Below, in pieces: positions 17,232 through 25,418 of a DNA stretch of 61,972 bases. Position 1 is the stretch's first letter. Each line of letters opens with the position of its first letter. The notes under the pieces were generated by a model. It saw only the letters and a list, made by a program, of their open reading frames with translations. It had not been told where the DNA came from and did not search any database. The translations under genes and the position numbers were made by a program. The stretch covers positions 1-61,972 of the forward strand of contig CAJMQE010000011.1 of assembly GCA_905215405.1 (NCBI GenBank). Direction: 5' to 3'. Source of the DNA: an uncultured bacterium (GTDB lineage Bacteria > Bacillota > Clostridia > Lachnospirales > Lachnospiraceae).

Positions 17232-18176
17232 ATGGATGATAATTACGAAATTCCCGTGTTTTTAATAGATGGCTTCCTTGATAGTGGTAAAACAACATTT
17301 ATCAGTGACACGATCGAACAGGGCCAGTTCGATGAAGCAAAAAATAAGCTCCTCATCGTTTGTGAGGAAGGCGATGAAGAATATGATGAAAAACTTCTTA
17401 AAAAGCACGGCATTGATATGGTCGTTCTTGAAAAAGAAGAGTTCACAGAAGCAAAACTTGCAGAACTGGATAAGAAGTATGATCCATGGCTTGTCATCAT
17501 GGAATATAACGGAATGTGGGAAAAATCCCTGTTAAATGACATGAAAAAGCCATTTGGATGGGCTGTTTACCAGAGTATCACCCTGGTAAATGCAGAAACT
17601 TTCGGTGTTATGTGGAATAATATGAAGATGATCGCCGCAGAAACATTTAAAGATGCAGAACTGGTTATCTTTAACAGATGTCAGTCAGGTATGGAACTAG
17701 GTACCTGGAGAAGAAGCGTGAAAATGCTCAATGGTGCTGCACAGCTGGTATTTGAAGATACAAATGGAGATATGGTCTCTACAGCAGAACAACTTCCATA
17801 TGATGTAAAAGCAGATGTGATCGAAGTCGAAGAAGCTGATTATGGAATCTGGTATATGGATGTGTCAGAAAGACCTGAAGTATATAAAGGTAAAAAAGTC
17901 AGATTTAAAGGACAGGTATACAAAGGAAAACGATTCAAAGACAAACAGTTTGTACCTGGCAGAAAAGCCATGACATGCTGTGAAGCAGATACTGCATTTA
18001 TTGGATATGTATGTGCATGGGATGATAGTGCATCTTTGAAGACACGTGACTGGGTCATGGTGGAAGCAACGATCAAATATGAGTTCCAGATGGCATACCA
18101 CAAAAAAGGACCTGTACTTTATGCAACAAAGGTCACACCTTGTGAACCAGCGGCTGAAGAACTGGTATATTTCTAA
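17232..18176 (+). CDS. G3E P-loop protein fused to a YcgQ/DUF1980-like C-terminal domain
   Basis: A 314-residue protein. The N-terminal half is a CobW-like P-loop domain with Walker A GFLDSGKTT (14-22); the family CxCC motif is absent and NKxD reads NRCQ. The C-terminal part (about 215-300) resembles the YcgQ/DUF1980 domain: KVRFKGQVYKG, FVPGRKAMTCC with a Cys pair, and FIGYVC. In Bacillus, ycgQ and ycgR belong to zinc-starvation genes, so the fusion supports a metal-trafficking role (inference). I chose the ATG at 17232 because AGGCAGGA lies 7 bases before it; the in-frame ATG at 17211 has no ribosome-binding site. Confidence 0.75.
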   Translation: MDDNYEIPVFLIDGFLDSGKTTFISDTIEQGQFDEAKNKLLIVCEEGDEEYDEKLLKKHGIDMVVLEKEEFTEAKLAELDKKYDPWLVIMEYNGMWEKSLLNDMKKPFGWAVYQSITLVNAETFGVMWNNMKMIAAETFKDAELVIFNRCQSGMELGTWRRSVKMLNGAAQLVFEDTNGDMVSTAEQLPYDVKADVIEVEEADYGIWYMDVSERPEVYKGKKVRFKGQVYKGKRFKDKQFVPGRKAMTCCEADTAFIGYVCAWDDSASLKTRDWVMVEATIKYEFQMAYHKKGPVLYATKVTPCEPAAEELVYF

Positions 18177-18241
18177 AATCAGAATTTCTGATAAAACAAT
18201 AAAATAACGGCTGGAAGCAATCCAGTCGGTTCAATAGGATG

Positions 18242-18290
18242 ACCGGAAAACGGCACAATTTATAGATTGTGTTCTTTTCCGGTTTTTTTA
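18242..18290 (+). terminator. Terminator of the G3E gene pair
   Basis: ACCGGAAAA pairs with TTTTCCGGT, with an inner GCACAAT/ATTGTGT stem, followed by seven Ts. Confidence 0.9.
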
Positions 18291-18426
18291 AATATAGATT
18301 TTTATATGAAGATATTTTACTTAAAGATATTTTTTATAAAGATTTTTCCATATAAAGATTTGGAAGTGAAGCATGACAGAATTTTGGATGCCATATAATA
18401 GGTTAAAAGAGATAAAGAGGGCTGTC

Positions 18427-19074
18427 ATGTTAAATTATATCTGGGCATTTATCATTATTATCGGAGTTGCATTTTCTGCGATCAACGGAACGATGGGGGC
18501 AGTGACCAATGGAGCACTGGACTCAGCAAAAGAGGCAGTTTCGTTGTGTATTACCATGTTGGGTGTGATGTCTTTGTGGACCGGACTGATGGAAATCGCA
18601 TCAAAGGCTGGAATAATTCAGGCGTGTACGAAAAAAATGCGTCCGTTTATGCACTGGCTGTTTCCAGAAATCCCGCCGGAGGGGAAAGCCATGAACTATA
18701 TGGCGACCAATATGATCGCTAATCTTCTAGGACTGGGGTGGGCTGCGACACCAGCTGGAATTATGGCGATGAAGGAACTGGCAAAACTCAATGGAGAGAA
18801 GAATACAGCGAGCAATACCATGTGCGCTTTTTTGGTGATTAATATATCATCGATCCAGCTGATATCGGTAAATATTATTGCTTACAGAAGTCAGTACGGG
18901 TCAGCAAATCCAGCAGCAGTTATTGTTCCAGGAATGATCGCAACCAGCATATCTACCATAGCAGGAATCATTTTTTGTAAGATCATGCAGAAACGAAAAG
19001 TATCTACGCAAGATGAAGAAGGTGTAAGACAAAGCATATCAAACAAGGAAGAGTCAGATCCAAAAAACAGATAG
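18427..19074 (+). CDS. spmA: Spore maturation protein A (SpmA)
   Basis: A 215-residue membrane protein of the nucleoside-recognition/gate domain family. Helical segments start at MLNYIWAF; the conserved AINGTMGAVTNGALDSAKEAV and NMIANLLGLGWAATPAG match SpmA. In Bacillus, SpmA and SpmB act in the forespore to dehydrate the spore core. The frame is open further upstream to an ATG at 18373, but the ATG at 18427 has AGAGGG just before it and fits the family N-terminus. spmB follows, as in other spore formers. Confidence 0.88.
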   Translation: MLNYIWAFIIIIGVAFSAINGTMGAVTNGALDSAKEAVSLCITMLGVMSLWTGLMEIASKAGIIQACTKKMRPFMHWLFPEIPPEGKAMNYMATNMIANLLGLGWAATPAGIMAMKELAKLNGEKNTASNTMCAFLVINISSIQLISVNIIAYRSQYGSANPAAVIVPGMIATSISTIAGIIFCKIMQKRKVSTQDEEGVRQSISNKEESDPKNR

Positions 19075-19152
19075 ACATAATTCAGTATTGAGAGAATCAA
19101 GTATATGCCGGTTGCATGCAGAATATATTTAAAAAAAAGAATGGTTGTGAGT

Positions 19153-19680
19153 ATGAATACATTAGTTCTGTTATCACAGTATATTATTCCGGTATTAATT
19201 GTTTCAATTGTAGTTTATGGTCTGTTCAAACGAACAGATGTCTTTGACAATTTTGTGGATGGAGCAAAGAACGGAATCAAAACAGTGTTTGGAATTATGC
19301 CGACACTGATCGGACTTATGATGGCTATTGGTATCCTCAGAACGTCTGGATTCCTTGATTTTTTTGCACAGAAGATGAGCATTGTTGGAAATTTGCTTGG
19401 GTTTCCAGCACAGCTGATTCCACTGCTGTTCGTACGGCTTTTTAGTGCCTCCGCAGCAACTGGGGTCACATTGGATATATTCAAGAACTACGGACCGGAT
19501 TCTTACATAGGAATGTTAACTTCTATTATTATGTGCTGCACCGAAACAGTTTTCTACACCATGTCGGTCTATTTTATTGCGGCTAAAGTGAAAAAAACAA
19601 GATGGACGCTACCTGGAGGGCTGTTCGTAACGGCTGTGGGAATTCTGGCCAGTGTGCTTATTACGAACGCAATCATGTGA
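19153..19680 (+). CDS. spmB: Spore maturation protein B (SpmB)
   Basis: A 175-residue membrane partner of SpmA. Family sequence is seen from MNTLVLLSQYIIPVL through DGAKNGIKTVFGIMPTLIGLM, RLFSASAATGVTLDIF and TETVFYTMSVYF. The frame extends upstream to 19105; I chose 19153 on similarity to the family's N-terminus, although its ribosome-binding site (GGTTGTGAG) is weak. It lies in one operon with spmA. Confidence 0.85.
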   Translation: MNTLVLLSQYIIPVLIVSIVVYGLFKRTDVFDNFVDGAKNGIKTVFGIMPTLIGLMMAIGILRTSGFLDFFAQKMSIVGNLLGFPAQLIPLLFVRLFSASAATGVTLDIFKNYGPDSYIGMLTSIIMCCTETVFYTMSVYFIAAKVKKTRWTLPGGLFVTAVGILASVLITNAIM

Positions 19681-19758
19681 GCAGACTTGAGAAGCAAGAA
19701 CTATTTGTAATTAAACCACAAAATTCGACAAAATAAAATAAAAATATACATAAAAGTG

Positions 19759-19787
19759 TTGATTTATGTAGAACTATCTGTTATTAT
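19759..19787 (+). promoter_or_regulatory. Promoter driving a gene-free repeat region
   Basis: TTGATT at 19759-19764 and TATTAT at 19782-19787 have a 17-base spacer. No ORF follows before the terminator at 19982. Confidence 0.55.
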
Positions 19788-19860
19788 AAAGCTACAAACA
19801 AAAGACAAAGCTTTATAAAAAAGCTAATTAACAAAAGATAAACTTTAAACCTCATTTAAA

Positions 19861-19948
19861 GTAATTCACAAAAGCAAAATAAGTAATTCACAAAAGACAA
19901 AATAGCAATTTACAAAAGACAAAGTAGTAATTTACAAAAGAACTAGTA
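19861..19948 (+). repeat. Four 22-base tandem repeats
   Basis: Copies start at 19861, 19883, 19905 and 19927 (GTAATTCACAAAAG with a variable A-rich end; copies 3 and 4 have TTTAC for TTCAC). Weaker related copies lie near 19792 and 19823. There are no unique spacers, so this is not a CRISPR array. Confidence 0.85.
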
Positions 19949-19981
19949 GATCTACCAAAGAATATTGCAAAATACCAAAGC

Positions 19982-20018
19982 GACTGGAACATTAGAAATA
20001 ATGTTCCAGTCTTTTTTT
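19982..20018 (+). terminator. Strong terminator
   Basis: GACTGGAACATT (19982-19993) pairs perfectly with AATGTTCCAGTC (20000-20011), followed by seven Ts. It lies 53 bases before the next gene and 300 bases after spmB. Confidence 0.9.
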
Positions 20019-20070
20019 GTGCTGGCAGGAATAAGATTAGTGGTAAGAAAGAAAAGGAAGATCTTAAAAT

Positions 20071-21510
20071 ATGGCAATTGTTTGTGATGACATATCAGGC
20101 AAGACTTATGAGTATGTAAGAAGAGCACCAGGGGTAACACCAAAGATGCTGACGTCGCAATACTGGATTCAGAAAAGCAGAAATGTGTGCTGTCGGATCA
20201 TGGATGCATGTGAAATTCAAAAATATAATGAAAGAGCTATGAAGAATTTAAAGGATGATGCATTATATGATATAGAAGAATTTCATTTGAAAGGACTGGA
20301 TGGGCAGGCAACGGACACAATTTCTGTAGTGGAGCTAAAAAGAAGAATAGAGAAGTATCAGATCCCGGATTGGATTACATGGCAGAGGGGTGTTGAAACA
20401 CCAGAATCATTCTGGAGCGAGGCCAGAAGAAATACAGGAATAGAGCAGTTAAATCAGGAGATCGCAAATACTACAGATACAACAGGATTGGCTGCTACAG
20501 GGGCGAGACCAGTTCGCTATGGAATTGCAGTAAAAAGGGCGTTGATCCGAGCTTTCCCGGTATTGGAAGGGGTGCATGCCGACAAGGAAGATCCTTATTC
20601 AGATGATCTGCAGATGAGTGAGCTGCTCTTTAACGATCCAGTCGTAATTTTACAGCAGAGTGTTGATACGAACTGGTATTTTATTCAGTCATCCTATTAC
20701 AGGGGATGGGTGCTTGCAGCAAATATCGGTGTCGCGCAGACATTTGATGAGTGGAAGCAATATTGGGATTATGATCAGTTTCTGGTTGTCACAGCAGATA
20801 AGATCAGACTGGAATACGATCCACAAACACCGGATATATCCAGACTTGAAATCGGAATGGGAAGCAGACTGGAATTACTTGATGTGCAGATGGAGATGGT
20901 GGGGGAGGAACGGAAATCCTGGCGATATCCACTGGATAATTTCTGCGTTTCCATTCCTTACAGGGACAGCAATGGAAAACTTTATAGACAGAGTGTTTTT
21001 TTGCCGGCGTCAAAGGATGTCAGTCTTGGCTGGATGCCGTATACCATTACCAACTGTATTAATCAGGCATTTAAAATGTTGGGAAATATTTATGGCTGGG
21101 GAGGAATGTATGACTCCAGAGACTGCTCAGGTATGATTTTTGCAGTATACAGATGTTTTGGTATTCAGATGACGAGAGATGCCAAAAATCAGATTCGTCT
21201 GCCTGGAAAGTTGTGTTGTATGAAAGATCTTAACCCGAACAAAAAGAAAGAAATTCTATCGTCTTTATTGCCAGGTTCCCTTTTGTACTTTCCGGGACAT
21301 ATTATGATGTATCTGGGGCAGGAAAATGGCTGCTTTTATGTAATCAACAGTATGGGAATATTTGTAATTCCAGATCAAAGTGGTGTTTGGAGAAAAAGAA
21401 GAGTTTACAGTACGATCGTGACACAGCTGGATGTGGAAAGAAAGAACAGGAACAGCTGGCTAGATTCTCTGACAAAGGCATTGACCATTCAGACGGATTG
21501 CAGAAAATAA
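20071..21510 (+). CDS. NlpC/P60 (C40) cell-wall hydrolase with SH3-like domain
   Basis: A 479-residue protein. The N-terminal region (about 1-150) resembles the stabilising domain of SH3/NlpC-P60 enzymes, followed by an SH3b-like segment (about 165-235). The C40 peptidase domain has catalytic Cys352 (DSRDCSGM) and His410 in PGHIMMYLG. Such enzymes cut the D-Glu/diaminopimelate bond of peptidoglycan peptides. No signal peptide is visible, so it may act on imported or recycled peptides, or be released by another route. AAGGAAG precedes the ATG. Neighbouring genes give no further hint. Confidence 0.82.
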   Translation: MAIVCDDISGKTYEYVRRAPGVTPKMLTSQYWIQKSRNVCCRIMDACEIQKYNERAMKNLKDDALYDIEEFHLKGLDGQATDTISVVELKRRIEKYQIPDWITWQRGVETPESFWSEARRNTGIEQLNQEIANTTDTTGLAATGARPVRYGIAVKRALIRAFPVLEGVHADKEDPYSDDLQMSELLFNDPVVILQQSVDTNWYFIQSSYYRGWVLAANIGVAQTFDEWKQYWDYDQFLVVTADKIRLEYDPQTPDISRLEIGMGSRLELLDVQMEMVGEERKSWRYPLDNFCVSIPYRDSNGKLYRQSVFLPASKDVSLGWMPYTITNCINQAFKMLGNIYGWGGMYDSRDCSGMIFAVYRCFGIQMTRDAKNQIRLPGKLCCMKDLNPNKKKEILSSLLPGSLLYFPGHIMMYLGQENGCFYVINSMGIFVIPDQSGVWRKRRVYSTIVTQLDVERKNRNSWLDSLTKALTIQTDCRK

Positions 21511-21606
21511 GAATAATAGAGAGAAGAAAAAAGGATTTAAAAGTATAATTTATAAGAGCAAAAATGGGAAAATAAGACAAAATATGGCTGGATTGAGAAT
21601 ATTTTC

Positions 21607-21635
21607 TTGCAATAAAAAATATTTAATAATATAAT
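21607..21635 (+). promoter_or_regulatory. Promoter of the Na+/alanine symporter gene
   Basis: TTGCAA at 21607-21612 and a perfect TATAAT at 21630-21635 have a 17-base spacer. The leader is about 160 bases; I could not find glycine-riboswitch features in it. Confidence 0.65.
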
Positions 21636-21802
21636 TAACTTCATTGGTTTACTGTATTAACATATTTCATGTAATTGTTTTTGCTGTCAGTGGCGGGCGC
21701 ACAGATGTATGCAGCACGCATAAAAAAACGGAAAAACAAAGACAGAAAAATGTAATACCGGGATTGAGGTTACACGGAGAAAACGAAAGGATAAAGGTGA
21801 GT

Positions 21803-23224
21803 ATGTTAGGATCTATTAGTGGTATTTTGGAACAGGTGGATAGTTTCGTATGGGGCGTCCCTCTGATCGTGCTTATTCTTGCAGTTGGTATCTATATGAC
21901 ATGCAGACTGAATTTAATTCAGATACTTCATCTGCCAAGAGCACTGAAATTTATGGTAAAGAATGAAGAAGGCGGCGAAGGTGAGGTTACAAGCTTTGGA
22001 GCATTATGTACAGCATTATCTGCTACGATCGGTACAGGTAATATTGTAGGTGTTGCAACAGCAGTCGGTATTCTTGCAGGTGGTCCGGGAGCATTGTTCT
22101 GGATGTGGATCGCAGCATTTTTCGGAATGGCAACCAAGTATACAGAAGGCTTTCTGGCAATCAAGTACAGAAAGATCGATGAAGATGGTCATGTTCTTGG
22201 TGGTCCATTCTATTACATAGAAAACGGTATGGGCGAAAAGTGGAAATGGCTTGCTAAAATATTTGCATTCTTTGGCGCAGGCGTTGGACTTTTCGGTATC
22301 GGAACATTTTCACAGGTAAACGGTATCTCATCAGCTGTTCAGGGATTTTTCGATCCTGATAAACAGCATACAGTAAATATTTTCGGTATGGATTATTCCA
22401 TCGTTGTTGTTGTGACAGCAGTTGTTTTATCAATTTGTGTTGGTCTGGTCGTAATCGGTGGAATTAAGAGAATTGCAAATGTGTCACAGGTCGTTGTGCC
22501 GTTTATGGCAATTCTTTATGTAACAGCAGTGCTGGTCCTGATCATTGCAAATATCGACAAACTTCCGGGCGCACTTTCAGAAGTCATTCAGGGTGCATTT
22601 GGAGTGAAGCCGATCGCAGGTGGTGTGATCGCTTCAATTGCGATGTCCATGAGAAATGGTATTGCAAGAGGTATTTTCTCAAATGAATCTGGTCTTGGTT
22701 CTGCACCAATTGCAGCAGCTGCAGCAAAGACAAAAGAACCTGTTCGCCAGGGGCTGGTATCTATGACGGGTACATTTATTGATACGATTGTAATTTGTAC
22801 TATGACAGGTCTTTCAATTATTATGATGGGATCTTGGCAGAATGAAGCGCTGGAAGGTGTACAGGTAACAACAGATGCGTTTCAGAAAGGACTCTATTTC
22901 CTTCCAACCTCAGCAGCATCCGTAATCCTGATGCTGTGTCTGGTATTTTTCGCATTTACGACTATTCTTGGATGGAACTATTATGGAGAGAGATGTCTTG
23001 AATATCTTTCTGGTGGAAATAAAACAGCAGTTCAGATTTACAGATGGCTCTATATTGCAGCTGTATTTATTGGACCATATATGACTGTTTCAGCTGTATG
23101 GACAATTGCTGATATCTTTAATGGACTGATGGCACTTCCAAACCTGATTGCACTGATCGCGTTAAGCGGTGTGGTTGCAAAGGAAACGAAGGAATATTTT
23201 CAGAGAGAGCGAAAGAACAAATAA
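21803..23224 (+). CDS. Sodium:alanine symporter family protein (AGCS)
   Basis: A 473-residue transporter of the AGCS family, which takes up alanine or glycine with Na+. Signatures are GALCTALSATIGTGNIVGVATA in the second membrane block, KYTEGFLAIKYR and NGIARGIFSNESGLGSAPIAAAAAK. About ten membrane helices are present. I start at the ATG at 21803, which has AAAGG before it and matches the family N-terminus; the frame is open 53 codons further upstream but that part is the leader after the promoter. A bidirectional terminator follows. Confidence 0.9.
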   Translation: MLGSISGILEQVDSFVWGVPLIVLILAVGIYMTCRLNLIQILHLPRALKFMVKNEEGGEGEVTSFGALCTALSATIGTGNIVGVATAVGILAGGPGALFWMWIAAFFGMATKYTEGFLAIKYRKIDEDGHVLGGPFYYIENGMGEKWKWLAKIFAFFGAGVGLFGIGTFSQVNGISSAVQGFFDPDKQHTVNIFGMDYSIVVVVTAVVLSICVGLVVIGGIKRIANVSQVVVPFMAILYVTAVLVLIIANIDKLPGALSEVIQGAFGVKPIAGGVIASIAMSMRNGIARGIFSNESGLGSAPIAAAAAKTKEPVRQGLVSMTGTFIDTIVICTMTGLSIIMMGSWQNEALEGVQVTTDAFQKGLYFLPTSAASVILMLCLVFFAFTTILGWNYYGERCLEYLSGGNKTAVQIYRWLYIAAVFIGPYMTVSAVWTIADIFNGLMALPNLIALIALSGVVAKETKEYFQRERKNK

Positions 23225-23270
23225 GATAGGAAAAGTAATAGAAAAAATTAATAAATAAGTAGATAATAAA

Positions 23271-23310
23271 AAAGTGTGTCAGGCTGTCAAAAAGCTGACA
23301 CACTTTTTTG
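23271..23310. terminator. Bidirectional terminator
   Basis: AAGTGTGTCAG pairs with CTGACACACTT, with A-rich sequence before and T-rich sequence after. It serves both the symporter gene and the convergent PTS-like gene. Confidence 0.9.
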
Positions 23311-23319
23311 CTATGGTAA

Positions 23320-24387
23320 TTAAAGACGCAGAAGCATATCTCCTGGTTTGATCCATCCTTTCTTTCGCATAACTTCAGAAATTGCGAAAGTAAGAAGTGC
23401 AGGCAGAACGAAATGCATCATAATAATTTCAGTGGCAACAATAACAGAAGAAGTTGTCTGCGTCATTGTCTGCCATGCCATGATCTGTCCAACAAATCCG
23501 GCTGATCCCATACCGGAACCGGTAGCATTGTTTGTCATTTTTAGCAATACAGATGAAATCGGGCCCAAGATGGCACTGGACAGAATCGCAGGAATCCAGA
23601 TCAAAGGTTTTCTGACGATGTTGGGAATCTGCAGCATAGAGGTACCGATACCCTGTGCGACAAGACCGCCGACTTTATTTTCGCGGTAACTTGCAACGGC
23701 AAATCCGACCATCTGGCAGCAGCAACCAACTGCAGCAGCACCAGCAGTAATTCCATTCAAATTTAAAATAACACCAAGAGCAGCAGAACTGATCGGCAGA
23801 GTCAGAATGATACCCATAATGACAGAAACCAGAATTCCCATGAGAAATGGCTGTTGCTCCATTGCAAACATAATAATATCGCCAAGCCAGGTCATAAAGC
23901 CTGAGATTGGAGGACCAACAAGGAGACCAGCAGCAGTACCAGAAGCAATAGTAGCAATCGGAGTGACAAGAATATCAACTTTGGTACGGCCGGAAACGAG
24001 ATGACCAATACTGATTCCGATTTCTGCAGCGATAAAAGCACCAAGTGGTTCACCCGGTCCAGCCAGAAGAATAGCACCTGTATCAGTAAGCATGGTACCA
24101 GCCAGCATTTTAGAGGCATATCCGCCGGCGAAACCGCAGATGGCAGCAGAGATGACTACCAGAGGCGCCTCTTTATATTTATAAGCAACGCCAACGCCGA
24201 TGCCCGCGCAGGTCGCAGCGGCACAGAGCTTGCCTGTCAGAAAGATCATCTGACCGACGTTACCGCCAATGAGCGAACCAATCTGTTGAATGATGGTGCC
24301 AACAATCAGTGTAGCGAACAGACCCAGAGCCATACCACCGAGTCCATCGATGAAAACATAGTTTAGTAATTTTTTAAATTTCTGCAT
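23320..24387 (-). CDS. PTS IIC-like membrane protein (EIIC_2 family)
   Basis: A 355-residue protein rich in Gly, Ala and Ile with about ten membrane helices, matching the PTS_EIIC_2 family of putative sugar or regulatory permeases. Typical stretches are VFIDGLGGMALGLFATLIVG, GPGEPLGAFIAAEIG and SSVLLKMTNNATGSGMGSAGFVGQI. No IIA or IIB partner is adjacent, so its phosphotransfer role is unproven and its substrate unknown. An AAAGGAA site precedes the start. Confidence 0.82.
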   Translation of the reverse strand: MQKFKKLLNYVFIDGLGGMALGLFATLIVGTIIQQIGSLIGGNVGQMIFLTGKLCAAATCAGIGVGVAYKYKEAPLVVISAAICGFAGGYASKMLAGTMLTDTGAILLAGPGEPLGAFIAAEIGISIGHLVSGRTKVDILVTPIATIASGTAAGLLVGPPISGFMTWLGDIIMFAMEQQPFLMGILVSVIMGIILTLPISSAALGVILNLNGITAGAAAVGCCCQMVGFAVASYRENKVGGLVAQGIGTSMLQIPNIVRKPLIWIPAILSSAILGPISSVLLKMTNNATGSGMGSAGFVGQIMAWQTMTQTTSSVIVATEIIMMHFVLPALLTFAISEVMRKKGWIKPGDMLLRL

Positions 24388-24428
24388 TATGTAATTCCTT
24401 TCTCTTTTAAATAATCGTTAGGTACTGT

Positions 24429-24470
24429 AAAAAAAGACAGATGACTAACATGTGTAAAGTCATCTGTCTT
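24429..24470 (-). terminator. Terminator of the small minus-strand gene
   Basis: On the minus strand AAGACAGATGAC pairs with GTCATCTGTCTT and is followed by seven Ts. It ends the 79-residue gene upstream of the PTS-like gene. Confidence 0.8.
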
Positions 24471-24545
24471 GTCAGTTATGAGAAAGTTTAACATCTTTGG
24501 CAGGTAAAATCAAGAGACGATCGATCGGACCTATTCATGGATCGG

Positions 24546-24785
24546 TTATCGAAAATGGTGCTGCTCCACCGTATCAGTATGATTTTTTCCTGATTTTTTC
24601 GTTTTGTCAGCCTCTGTTTTACCGAATTCGTAAATGTCATTGTATGCATTTATTGCATTTTCTTTGACAAATCCTTTTGGAATCAGTCCGGTACATTCAT
24701 GCATGGAACAGGCATCGCTATCATCTAAATAATCACAATCGGTAAAATAGTAGTCATCCTGTTTCGTTTTGTCTGATTTTGCCAT
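24546..24785 (-). CDS. Unrecognised small acidic protein with three cysteines
   Basis: A 79-residue polar protein I cannot place in a family. Cys17, Cys26 and Cys31 lie in an Asp-rich stretch (DCDYLDDSDACSMHEC), and the C-terminus is Lys/His-rich. There is no signal peptide or membrane helix. A perfect GGAGG site 6 bases before the ATG and a dedicated terminator support that it is a real gene. The Cys/His content allows metal binding, but this is only a suggestion. Confidence 0.65.
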   Translation of the reverse strand: MAKSDKTKQDDYYFTDCDYLDDSDACSMHECTGLIPKGFVKENAINAYNDIYEFGKTEADKTKKSGKNHTDTVEQHHFR

Positions 24786-24939
24786 GATAATCCTCCATTC
24801 GCATATTTTTTGGCTTTTTAACTGAAACTTATAAAGGGCACAGATTCATAAATGTCTGTATATTTTATCGTTCCACATTGCTCTTGAAAATATACCGCCA
24901 ATATGCGGAAAAGCTGTTTTAAAATAAAAGGTTTAGTGA

Positions 24940-24998
24940 TATACTAAAAACTCTGAAACTGTTATAACAATGACAAATAAGCCAGATATATAACTGGC
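24940..24998 (+). promoter_or_regulatory. Possible extended -10 and leader hairpin
   Basis: TGATATACT (TATACT at 24940-24945) could start the transcript of the 89-residue gene. A small hairpin (GCCAG at 24981, CTGGC at 24994) lies in the leader. Confidence 0.35.
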
Positions 24999-25057
24999 GC
25001 TTTCTTTCAGATAAAGTAAGACCATGAAGCAAAATTGTCTATAATAAGGAGGTAATT

Positions 25058-25327
25058 ATGTTCCGACTCTGGTGTAAAATATTTAATGATAATCATCTGG
25101 TAAAAGATACTGTAGTTGAGAATCCAGACGAAAATATGTCAAGAACGCAGAAAATATTCAATGGAATTGAGCAGGCATGCTATGAATTTGATCTTGGGAA
25201 ACCGATCTGGCTTGATAGTAATATTGAGACCTTTCAGAAACATTCTAAAGTGCGTTTCCTGCAGGACAATTTTATTGAAAATATAGACTTCGATTTCCTT
25301 GAAATACAGGTAATTGAGGAAGATTAG
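25058..25327 (+). CDS. Conserved-looking hypothetical protein, 89 residues
   Basis: A small soluble protein with no domain I can name. It begins MFRLWCKIF, contains an aromatic/acidic core (ACYEFDLGKPIWLDSN) and ends with an acidic tail. A perfect AAGGAGG site precedes the ATG, so translation is well supported. It sits 91 bases before the large TPR/AAA-like gene and may be co-expressed, although a separate promoter for that gene lies between. Confidence 0.7.
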   Translation: MFRLWCKIFNDNHLVKDTVVENPDENMSRTQKIFNGIEQACYEFDLGKPIWLDSNIETFQKHSKVRFLQDNFIENIDFDFLEIQVIEED

Positions 25328-25354
25328 GACGGCATTACGGCAGGGCATTTTATT

Positions 25355-25383
25355 TTGACATATAATATACCCTGTGTTAAACT
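25355..25383 (+). promoter_or_regulatory. Probable promoter of the TPR/AAA-like gene
   Basis: A perfect TTGACA at 25355-25360 and TAAACT at 25378-25383 have a 17-base spacer. The in-frame codon at 25374 therefore lies inside the promoter, which supports the downstream GTG start at 25419. Confidence 0.55.
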
Positions 25384-25418
25384 TAAAACACATATGTAAA
25401 AAAAAGGTGGCGCAAATC

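Larger units (their letters stand above)
19794..20018 (+). ncRNA. Candidate small RNA of about 225 bases
   Basis: A promoter at 19759-19787 and a strong terminator ending at 20018 enclose about 225 bases without a plausible ORF. The interior contains four 22-base tandem repeats carrying ACAAAAGA. It matches no RNA family I recognise. It could also be an attenuated leader of the NlpC/P60 gene at 20071. Confidence 0.4.

Noticed and set aside
19861..19948. Possible CRISPR array
   Set aside because: The repeats are contiguous, with no unique spacers, and no cas gene is in the window. The same applies to the repeats at 17084 and 43416.
20660..21136. 158-codon ORF in another frame of the NlpC/P60 gene
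   Set aside because: The catalytic Cys/His domain in the main frame is clear; this frame has no recognisable domain.
21636..21802. Glycine riboswitch before the Na+/alanine symporter
   Set aside because: The location would be typical, but I could not find the paired aptamer core; only an ordinary leader is supported.
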